A stretch of DNA of 43,097 bases from a virus. The stretch spans positions 1 through 43,097 of the IMG/VR virus record IMGVR_UViG_3300005366_000008; one strand, written 5' to 3'. Under the pieces are notes generated by a model, which ran no database searches, was not told the origin of the DNA, and saw nothing but the letters and a program-made list of their open reading frames with translations. This document shows, piece after piece, positions 36,874 through 43,097 of this stretch; within the stretch, counting starts at the first letter, position 1, and the number at the start of each line of letters is the position of its first letter. The translations under genes were made by a program, and so were the position numbers.

Positions 36874-38135
36874 AGTACCCTCAGGCATGGAACCAGGGCC
36901 GCCCGGTCGAACTCTCGGCTTTCAAGTCGGACCTCACGCCGCCGCCCAAGAAGGAAGAGCCGAAGCCGAAGCAGCTCGTGGCCGCGCCGACCAAGATTGA
37001 AGCCGACGGCGACGTCGCGCGCTGGTGGACCGAGCTCTCGGACGCCGGCAAGGCCGAGTACGTGGCCGAACACCCGAACTCCAAGTACGCGGACATGCAC
37101 CGCAAGTCCAAGGTGGACATGGGCGCTCCCGCTGGTGGCCACCCCAACGACAAGAAGGGTCCGGGTCAGCACAGCGCGCCGCCGGTGCTGAAGAACCACG
37201 ACACCGGTGAAGGCAAGAGCCTCAGCGGGCCGTCGGCGATGCCCGGCCAAGGTCACGAGAAGCCGAAGACCGAGCAGGAGAAGACCGACAGCATCCCGCA
37301 CCGTTCGCACGAGAACGAGGAGACCGAGAACCGCAAGTCGGAGCCCACCGGCCCCAAGCCTGGTCTGCGCGACTTCGTGCACCCGGACATGAAGGCCGGT
37401 TCGCCGAAGCGCAAGGCTGCGGTCGCTTTCCTCAAGAAGAAGAGCGGCCACATCCTGTCGCACCTCAAGAAGGACGCGCACGAGTGGAAGTCGGCGGGTG
37501 CTGCGCTGAAGAAGCTGGCGTCCCGGCAGCCTCTGACGCACGAAGACAAGCACGCCATGGGTGCGGTGGCTGCGGACCTCGCGGCTGTGACAGCCAGCGT
37601 GCTCATGACCGGCGGTGCCGCCCACGGTGTCGTGCTGTTCATGCAGCACTTCGGCACGCACCTGGCGACCGAGGCCATGCTGAAGTCGGCCGTCAAGGGC
37701 TCCGCGGGCCACGCTGTCCATCACGCGTCCGTCCTGACGACTGCCAGCGACGAAGACCAGATCATGCAGCACGCGCTGGAGTACATGATGGACGTCCTCG
37801 AGAACGGCGATCTCGAGGCGCTGATGAAGAAGTTCGAAGCCGAGGCCAAGAAGGAAGGCAAGGGCGACGAGGCCAAGAAGGACGTGCGCGAGGCTGCGCT
37901 CATGGCCTCGGGCTCCAAGCTGACGGCCAAGCTGGACATGAGCGCCGAGGTCGCTGGCAAGGGCATGTGCCCTGACTGCAAGCGTCCGATGATCGTCGCC
38001 ATGATCGGCAACGTGCCTTCCTGGTCGTGCGAGCACGATCGTATCTCTCTCCCACTCCCTGACGACCATGAATACTTCTCGACCGGTAACCAAGGACCGG
38101 GCAGCAACGACCTCCCGGTCCAGTTCGGGTACTAA
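36870..38135 (+). CDS. Hypothetical protein with C-terminal zinc motif, 421 aa
   Basis: GCAGGAGC precedes the ATG at 36870 with ATGA-type overlap. Residues 1-180 are polar, charged and probably disordered; 185-330 are helical with Ala-rich segments (GAVAADLAAVTASVLMTGGA); 335-365 form a charged helix. MCPDCKRPM and SWSCEHD near the end could hold zinc. It lies in the packaging/virion block and overlaps the next gene by 68 bases. It may be a virion or scaffold-type protein. Confidence 0.75.
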   Translation: MKYPQAWNQGRPVELSAFKSDLTPPPKKEEPKPKQLVAAPTKIEADGDVARWWTELSDAGKAEYVAEHPNSKYADMHRKSKVDMGAPAGGHPNDKKGPGQHSAPPVLKNHDTGEGKSLSGPSAMPGQGHEKPKTEQEKTDSIPHRSHENEETENRKSEPTGPKPGLRDFVHPDMKAGSPKRKAAVAFLKKKSGHILSHLKKDAHEWKSAGAALKKLASRQPLTHEDKHAMGAVAADLAAVTASVLMTGGAAHGVVLFMQHFGTHLATEAMLKSAVKGSAGHAVHHASVLTTASDEDQIMQHALEYMMDVLENGDLEALMKKFEAEAKKEGKGDEAKKDVREAALMASGSKLTAKLDMSAEVAGKGMCPDCKRPMIVAMIGNVPSWSCEHDRISLPLPDDHEYFSTGNQGPGSNDLPVQFGY

Positions 38136-38919
38136 AATCCTGGACATCAGTGGCGGCACTCGTGGCCGTCGCGAATCTCCCGGCGCCTTCGACGAGTTCG
38201 ACGACGACCGGCCGCAGAAGCGTCACGCGTCGGAGAAGCAGCGCGCGGAGGCGGTTCGCGCCAAGGAGCCGGTGAAACGGCAACGCGTGGACCGTCACAC
38301 GATCGACCGCATGGATCGCTCGTACCAGCACGAAGGGATCCAAGTGCCGAAGAAGCTGAAGGGCAAGCTCGAGGTCGCGCGTCATGTGCTGGCCGTCGAG
38401 CCCATGCCGTCGGTGCGCCAGATCTCCAAGCTGGACAAGGACAAGAACAAGTCCATCCTCGGCGACTCCGTCGAGGAGATCCACCAGCTCCTGGAGCGGA
38501 GTGCCAATGAGTCGGCGATCTCGCTGACGCAGCGCAAGCTCCTGCAGGTCGTGCTCGATGCCATCCCGATGGCCGAGAACACGATCCGCGAGACCAACGG
38601 CATGCGCGGCGTCTACCAGCTCAACTCGCTGATCACCAGCGTGCGCGAGCTGATGATCGACATGCAGGCCACGCAGGACAAGGCCGCGATCGCCGAGATG
38701 CTCATCGAGAAGATCCTGCGCCCGATCTGGCTGGACATCGCGATGCTGCTGGTCCAGGAGGATGCCCAGGTGACCAACGTGATCACTGCCAATTGCTCTC
38801 CAGAGCAGGCGCTGCGGATCAACAAGGCACGCTCCGAGTCGATGCGTACCATCTCCGGCTCCCTCCAACGCAAGTACGAGGACGCGAAGGAGCAGACCCG
38901 GGCGCATCTCTCCAACTAG
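38068..38919 (+). CDS. Hypothetical helical protein, 283 aa
   Basis: The ATG at 38068 lies 68 bases inside the previous gene; the next in-frame starts are well inside. The first 90 residues are basic and disordered; the rest is helical (AEMLIEKILRPIWLDIAMLL). Its place before the nuclease and portal genes suggests a packaging or head role. Not recognised. Confidence 0.75.
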   Translation: MNTSRPVTKDRAATTSRSSSGTKILDISGGTRGRRESPGAFDEFDDDRPQKRHASEKQRAEAVRAKEPVKRQRVDRHTIDRMDRSYQHEGIQVPKKLKGKLEVARHVLAVEPMPSVRQISKLDKDKNKSILGDSVEEIHQLLERSANESAISLTQRKLLQVVLDAIPMAENTIRETNGMRGVYQLNSLITSVRELMIDMQATQDKAAIAEMLIEKILRPIWLDIAMLLVQEDAQVTNVITANCSPEQALRINKARSESMRTISGSLQRKYEDAKEQTRAHLSN

Positions 38920-38927
38920 GAGCTCCT

Positions 38928-39431
38928 ATGGGACGTCGAGCCCGCATGCGCGCCCGCTCCTTGCAGGCGTTGCCGAAGGTCACGCCCAACACGTCAATCG
39001 CTGATGCGATCAAGGTACGAGTCGCCCGCTACTACGCTGCGAAGATGCGCATGTGCTTCTTCGAGCTCGGCTTGTGTAGCGGCGGGCGTCTCCGTGCCGA
39101 CGTGCTGGCGCTGGCCATGAACGGCTGGATCGTCATCGTCGAGGTCAAGAGTTCGGTCGCGGATTTCCGTGCCGACAAGAAGATGCACCTCTACGAGCAG
39201 TGGGCCAACCAGGCCTACGTGGCGATGCCCGAATCCGTGTACCTGAAAGTCAAGGAGAAGATCCTCCCCGATTGGGGTGTGTTCATCATGAGCGAGGACG
39301 GCTCCGTGCTCAAGAAAGTCCTGGGTGCCAAGTCGTACTCGATCGAAGAGGAAGACACGCGGAACATCTTGATCCGCGCCGCCTTCAGGTCTGCCGACAC
39401 AAACAAGACCAAGAACAAACAAGTCACCTAG
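38928..39431 (+). CDS. MmcB-family PD-(D/E)xK nuclease-like protein, 167 aa
   Basis: RADVLALAMNGWIVIVEVKS (D58, E72, K74) is a PD-(D/E)xK active site. SSVADFRADKKMHLYEQW follows and matches the MmcB DNA-repair family closely. The substrate is presumably DNA. TAGGAGCTCC precedes the ATG at 38928. The basic N- and C-termini may aid DNA binding. Confidence 0.8.
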   Translation: MGRRARMRARSLQALPKVTPNTSIADAIKVRVARYYAAKMRMCFFELGLCSGGRLRADVLALAMNGWIVIVEVKSSVADFRADKKMHLYEQWANQAYVAMPESVYLKVKEKILPDWGVFIMSEDGSVLKKVLGAKSYSIEEEDTRNILIRAAFRSADTNKTKNKQVT

Positions 39432-39442
39432 CCGAGGTGTTC

Positions 39443-39640
39443 ATGTTCACGTTCCATAACAAGCCCACCGCCGCTTTCAAGCAGGCTCGGGCTGCACGCC
39501 ACCACCGTCAACAAATCCTCTTCGCGGCACGACTGCGCGAGGAGGCTGCTGCGCTGCTTGAAGCGCAGCGAGAACCCAACGAGGAATACGCATGTTTCCA
39601 GCCAACCGTCTCACTGCTGTGGCCCGTAATGGCGAGATGA
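39443..39640 (+). CDS. Small hypothetical protein, 65 aa
   Basis: CGAGGTG precedes the ATG at 39443. The short product is Ala/Arg/Gln-rich and helical (RQQILFAARLREEAAALLEA). It overlaps the portal start by 49 bases, so it may mainly couple translation to the portal gene. Reality is plausible but not certain. Confidence 0.5.
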   Translation: MFTFHNKPTAAFKQARAARHHRQQILFAARLREEAAALLEAQREPNEEYACFQPTVSLLWPVMAR

Positions 39641-41463
39641 AACTCGAGGCGGCTCAGCAGCTTCGCGCCTCCGGTGTGGTGTCCGGCGTCGGCAAGACGA
39701 ACGTGCAAGTCGGCGTTCACATGCCGTCGAACTACAACTACTACATGAGTGGTCTGCTGCCGGCGACGCCAGACCTGCCGGACTCCACGTCCCTCATGTA
39801 CTTCTACCGCGACATCTACCTGCACGACAACACTGCAGGGTCCGCGGTGGACATCCAGTCGGTTTTCCCGTTCTCAGACTGGGAGCTGCGTGGCCTCCAG
39901 GAGCAGGAGACTGCGATCTTCGACACGGCACTCCAGCGCCTGAACCTGCAAGAGCTGCTGCCGCAGATGAGCATCGCCTACCTGACCGACGGCTTCTACG
40001 CTGGCTCGCTGATCTACGACGCGAAGGCCAAGAACTTCATGGACATTCTGACGCACGATGCACTCCAGTGCGGCGTCAGCCCATCCCCACTGAACAACGT
40101 CGACCCGACGATTCGCGTGTCCGTCAGCGGCCCGACGATGCGGTTCATGGACAGCGCCACCGACTTTGCCAAGGCCTACGTGCGGTCGATGCCACGCCAA
40201 TTCGTGGACCTCCTGCGCGAAGGCTCGTTCGTCCTCGACCAGCTGACCACGATCTTCCTGGGCCGTCGCGGCCTGACGGATCGCGCGTACCAGTCGTACC
40301 TGCATCGCATCCTCCCGATGTACATGATCGAGAAGACCATGTTCCGTGGGACCCTGATCGAAGCCCAGCGCCGTCAGCGTGCGATGAGCCACATCACGGC
40401 CGGTGACGACATCTGGACGCCGACGGGCGAAGAACTGGCCGCCCTGACCCAGCAGTTCTCGGACGCCGAGCGCGATCCGCTGGGTGGCTGGCTGTCGACG
40501 CGCAATGCCGTGCAGGTTCAGGACCTGCGCCCGGGTGGCGACTTCTGGAAGTGGACGGACATGACCGACGTCATGGTCGCCTACAAGCTCCGTGCGATGG
40601 GCATCAGCGAGGCTCTGCTGAGCGGCGATGCGTCCTACGCGGCTGCCGAGTCGGCCTACTCCACGTTCCTGGAGACGACCAACGCGTACCGGACGCACCT
40701 GACCAACGCCATCTTCTACAAGAAGCTGTTCCCGATGATCGCCATCATGAACGGCCTCTTCAAGGACAAGGCGAAGGCGAAGAACACGAACAGCCTGATC
40801 GACTTCCTCTACAACGCGTCGAACCGGCAGAACCTGAAGACGCCGATCCTCCACTGGCACAAGGACCTGACCGCCAAGGCCGAGGACAACATGATGGACA
40901 TGCTCGAGAAGGTCGAGCAACACGGCGTACCGGTCCCGATGAAGATGTGGCTGGCGGCCGCCGGTGTCGACAAGGACACGCTGATCCGCGATGCCCGCGA
41001 GGACAAGGAGATCAAGGCGGAGCTGTCCAAGTACATCAAGATCCCCGAGAACGTGGCGAACCAGGGCATGGGCGGTGACGACGATGCTGCCGAGTTCGAC
41101 GGTGACAACGGCGACGGCCCTGGTGGTGCTGGTGTCGGCGACAGCCTGGCGCCCACGCAACAGCAGAAAGCGGATGCGACGAACCTGACGACGGCGTCCA
41201 CCAAGTTCGGCCTGGGTGGCTTCCGTACCAAGGGCATCCTCGCCCGCGAGTTCTCCGGCGAGCAGTTCACGCAGACGATCACGGGTCGCCAGAAGCACGT
41301 CTACAGCGCGCAGCAACCGCGCATGAAGGCGCGCGATGCCAACTGGCGCATCGCCAAGATCGCTGCCGAGATGGAGAAGGATCCGGTCTACCGTGAGCAG
41401 GTGCGCCGCGACAACATCCAGAAGGGTGGGCGCGACAAACTGCTCGGGTTCGGGGTTCGTTGA
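39592..41463 (+). CDS. Portal protein, 623 aa
   Basis: Two regions are typical of phage portals: MYFYRDIYLHDNTAGSAVDI (69-88), the N-terminal helix with the non-redundant vertex strand, and MGISEALLSGDASYAAAESA near 345, which leads into the stem helices. It forms the ring through which TerL packs DNA. The C-terminal 140 residues are acidic then basic and probably flexible. GAGGAATACGC precedes the ATG at 39592. Confidence 0.85.
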   Translation: MFPANRLTAVARNGEMKLEAAQQLRASGVVSGVGKTNVQVGVHMPSNYNYYMSGLLPATPDLPDSTSLMYFYRDIYLHDNTAGSAVDIQSVFPFSDWELRGLQEQETAIFDTALQRLNLQELLPQMSIAYLTDGFYAGSLIYDAKAKNFMDILTHDALQCGVSPSPLNNVDPTIRVSVSGPTMRFMDSATDFAKAYVRSMPRQFVDLLREGSFVLDQLTTIFLGRRGLTDRAYQSYLHRILPMYMIEKTMFRGTLIEAQRRQRAMSHITAGDDIWTPTGEELAALTQQFSDAERDPLGGWLSTRNAVQVQDLRPGGDFWKWTDMTDVMVAYKLRAMGISEALLSGDASYAAAESAYSTFLETTNAYRTHLTNAIFYKKLFPMIAIMNGLFKDKAKAKNTNSLIDFLYNASNRQNLKTPILHWHKDLTAKAEDNMMDMLEKVEQHGVPVPMKMWLAAAGVDKDTLIRDAREDKEIKAELSKYIKIPENVANQGMGGDDDAAEFDGDNGDGPGGAGVGDSLAPTQQQKADATNLTTASTKFGLGGFRTKGILAREFSGEQFTQTITGRQKHVYSAQQPRMKARDANWRIAKIAAEMEKDPVYREQVRRDNIQKGGRDKLLGFGVR

Positions 41464-41464
41464 G

Positions 41465-41510
41465 CAATTTTATGGGACTACGGTGGGCTCCAACCCACCT
41501 GTTCCATAAA
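41465..41510 (+). promoter_or_regulatory. CAATTTTATGG motif within a two-tier hairpin
   Basis: TTTATGG (41469-41475) pairs with CCATAAA (41504-41510), and GGTGGG pairs with CCCACC inside. The stem ends at the base before GGAG, the ribosome binding site of the gene at 41522. The same TTTTATGG core precedes the RuvC-like gene. It could be a promoter, an mRNA 5'-end stabiliser, or a translation switch. Confidence 0.45.
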
Positions 41511-41521
41511 GGAGTACACGC

Positions 41522-41776
41522 ATGCAACAGCTGAAGCTCAACGCCAAGGCCCGGCTGCTCGCCGAGGACTCCGCAGGGCACGTCCAAAGAGAGCAACTCG
41601 ATCACCAGATCGAGAACAAGGAAGGGCAGGTCAAGAACCTGAAGAAGTCCATGCCCTCTCGTGAAAACCGGATGCAGGTCTCGCCTGACCAACGGCATCG
41701 TACGGAGCGCCAGATCCACCAGACGGAGATGGGCATCGACGACCTGCGCCTCCGCAAGTCCAAGATCGGGGACTGA
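41522..41776 (+). CDS. Small coiled-coil protein, 84 aa
   Basis: GGAG at 41511 precedes the ATG at 41522. The whole protein is charged and helical with heptad-like spacing (REQLDHQIENKEGQVKNLKK; ERQIHQTEMGIDDLRLRKSK). It lies just after the portal, behind a hairpin leader. Possibly a minor head or assembly protein. Confidence 0.65.
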   Translation: MQQLKLNAKARLLAEDSAGHVQREQLDHQIENKEGQVKNLKKSMPSRENRMQVSPDQRHRTERQIHQTEMGIDDLRLRKSKIGD

Positions 41777-41780
41777 ATCC

Positions 41781-42038
41781 ATGTACGCATTCCTCCTCAA
41801 GTCTGCTGTCCTGCCTGAAGCTGCCTACGACTTCTTCGTCTACGAAGGCGCGAAGCCGGTGGTGGTCAACTTCCGCGGGAAGCCCATCGAGATCAAGAAG
41901 GGCACGCGCTTCGGCGTCCGCCCTTCGACGAACGGCAAGCACGTTCGGCTGATCTTCCCGTCGGACCCCACGCGTGTCATCACGATCGACACGCCGACGG
42001 CCGACAAGCTCGCGCAAGGCATCAAGGAGCCAGCATGA
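41781..42038 (+). CDS. Small hypothetical protein, 85 aa
   Basis: The ATG at 41781 follows the previous stop by four bases. The small beta-rich protein contains VVVNFRGKPIEIKKGTRFGV, a hairpin typical of small barrel folds. The next gene overlaps it by 4 bases. Not recognised. Confidence 0.65.
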   Translation: MYAFLLKSAVLPEAAYDFFVYEGAKPVVVNFRGKPIEIKKGTRFGVRPSTNGKHVRLIFPSDPTRVITIDTPTADKLAQGIKEPA

Positions 42039-42457
42039 GCAACGTCGTCGGCATCATCTACGACAGGATGACCGACCAGGTGGAGCTCCAGATCTGCCGC
42101 GACCTCATGCTGCTCAAGGGCGAGTTTCCCGATCTGAGCGTGCATGATCCGGCCGGCAAGATGGACGAAGCCATGTTGAGCGCTGTCGGCGTCCCTGCGA
42201 CGCTCGACGAAGCGCAGACGGTCATCGTCTACAAGACCGGCCCTGACTGGCCGGAAGTCGATCCGAACATCGACGTGATCGAACGGGACCTGTGTCCCGG
42301 TGACGGAGCACCCAAGCTGGACGGCGACGAACGTCCTGGGTACTACCTCCGTCCTCAAGGCCGCGACGGTGCCAACCTCACCGACGTGTACCTCAACCGT
42401 AGCTACCCTCGTGGCAACGGCGTTACTGATCCGCTCGTCATCCTGCTGTGGAGCTAA
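42035..42457 (+). CDS. Hypothetical protein, 140 aa
   Basis: AAGGAGCC precedes the ATG at 42035 with ATGA overlap. The acidic protein has mixed structure, including PDWPEVDPNIDVIERDLCPG and a C-terminal strand LVILLWS. It sits in the virion block. Not recognised. Confidence 0.65.
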   Translation: MSNVVGIIYDRMTDQVELQICRDLMLLKGEFPDLSVHDPAGKMDEAMLSAVGVPATLDEAQTVIVYKTGPDWPEVDPNIDVIERDLCPGDGAPKLDGDERPGYYLRPQGRDGANLTDVYLNRSYPRGNGVTDPLVILLWS

Positions 42458-42481
42458 GGCGACCTCGTTCGAGGCGCCTTC
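42457..42481 (+). terminator. Strong hairpin, possible terminator
   Basis: GGCG and CCTCG pair with CGAGG and CGCC around a TT loop with one bulged A, directly after the stop of the previous gene. Only TTCC follows, so termination may be partial. The 90 bases after it hold nothing else I can see. Confidence 0.55.
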
Positions 42482-42569
42482 CACACGCATCCCAACACCT
42501 GGCGATTGGCTGTCGACCAAGGCACTCCCTCCACAGCCGCTCCCCAGCTCCACTTCGTGAGCACCTCCA

Positions 42570-43097
42570 ATGAGTTCCCTCTCTGACTTCATGGGCAACG
42601 CCTCGTCCTCGCTGAAGGGCTCGGCGACCCGCACGATTGGCGATGCGGCCTCGCAAGGGGCCCAAGGCAACGTCAGCGGTGCCGTGTCCACGCTCCTCAA
42701 CGGTCCACAATCTGCGCTCTCCTCGATCGGCGCGCAGGGTGGGGCGACTATGGGCGACGACTTCGCCGGTCTCCAGAAGCGTGGCGATGCCGTGCAGAAC
42801 TGGTGCTGGTACGCAGTCATGCCGGACGTGTCGAACCCGAACGCAGTCTCCGGCGGGACACTGCAAGCCCTCGGTCAGTCCGTCGGTGTGGGCCAGCCGG
42901 TGGTCAGCCTTCCCTGGTACTACGTGCAGACGGCGAACGTGCCTGACCGTGAGTTTCAGGTCGAGTCGATCAAGCGCAACGGGCACGAGGTTCACTTCCC
43001 GAGCTCCTACAGCGTTGGCTCGCTGACCCTTGGCCTGTTCATGGACGATCGCTCGGTTGCCGAGATGTACTGCAAGGCCTGGGCCGCGCAAGTCATG
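42570..43097 (+). CDS. Tail-tube or baseplate-tube-like protein, 3' end cut by the window
   Basis: The 176 visible residues continue past the window end. An Ala/Ser-rich N-terminal region of about 65 residues precedes a domain with NWCWYAVMPDVSN, SLPWYYVQTANVPDREFQVE and SYSVGSLTLGLFMDDRSVAE. Aromatic N-terminal strand, a VPDREF-type loop and GSLTLGLFMDD are the pattern of gp19/gp54-type tail-tube proteins of contractile phages. The ribosome binding site is weak (GTGAGC). Confidence 0.6.
   Translation, partial: MSSLSDFMGNASSSLKGSATRTIGDAASQGAQGNVSGAVSTLLNGPQSALSSIGAQGGATMGDDFAGLQKRGDAVQNWCWYAVMPDVSNPNAVSGGTLQALGQSVGVGQPVVSLPWYYVQTANVPDREFQVESIKRNGHEVHFPSSYSVGSLTLGLFMDDRSVAEMYCKAWAAQVM

Noticed and set aside
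1-43097. CRISPR arrays, insertion sequences and integrase or attachment sites
   Set aside because: No regularly spaced repeats, no transposase or integrase motif and no duplicated tRNA 3' end were found on either strand.

Overview
This 43.1 kb GC-rich window carries every recognisable gene on the + strand, in tight runs with ATGA/GTGA overlaps and strong GGAG-type ribosome binding sites. It is part of a large double-stranded DNA phage genome. The evidence is a large terminase, a portal protein, a tail-tube-like protein, a UvsX/RecA-like recombinase, a gp32-like single-stranded DNA binding protein, a RuvC-like resolvase and a GroES-like co-chaperonin. This set suggests a tailed, probably contractile (T4-like) phage. 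PEP-CTERM sorting signals, Tat-type leaders and a permuted two-piece tmRNA point to a Gram-negative host, most likely a GC-rich betaproteobacterium. The host assignment is inference.

Layout. (1) 1-12,460: about 25 mostly unknown early or accessory genes. Recognisable ones are a Nudix hydrolase (5063), a protein with a PEP-utiliser phosphohistidine swivel domain (6652), a uracil-DNA-glycosylase-fold protein (9527), two small winged-helix-like proteins and small membrane proteins. (2) 12,460-23,540: an unusual island that alternates exported proteins with long non-coding stretches. The proteins are two PEP-CTERM proteins, a secreted GH5-type glycosidase, small signal-peptide proteins and three tandem Tat-leader proteins. 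The non-coding part, about 3 kb, holds canonical tRNA-Thr(UGU) and tRNA-Pro(UGG), two tRNA bodies whose anticodon arm is replaced or expanded, a permuted tmRNA with tag ANDEQFAQALAA, two related multi-hairpin RNAs, a 480-nt structured region, and a pair of 6-codon mini-ORFs exactly 100 bp apart. (3) 23,540-30,110: a GT-D-fold glycosyltransferase, an HExxH protease, a PNKP-type 3'-phosphatase, a SWIM-finger protein and a possible divergent sigma factor. (4) 30,120-43,097: replication/recombination genes (SSB, RecA) followed by packaging and virion genes (TerL, RuvC, MmcB-type nuclease, portal, tail tube).

Regulation. A motif AACTGTAAAG recurs at five intergenic sites, and one 16-mer is identical at two of them. 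One copy lies 20 bp before a tRNA-like gene. Its core TGTAAAGA resembles the T4 late promoter TATAAATA, so it is probably a phage promoter, perhaps read with the sigma-like protein at 29167. Clear rho-independent terminators lie at 21081, 21777, 26632 and 31736. The most novel content is the RNA/exported-protein island at 12.5-23.5 kb.
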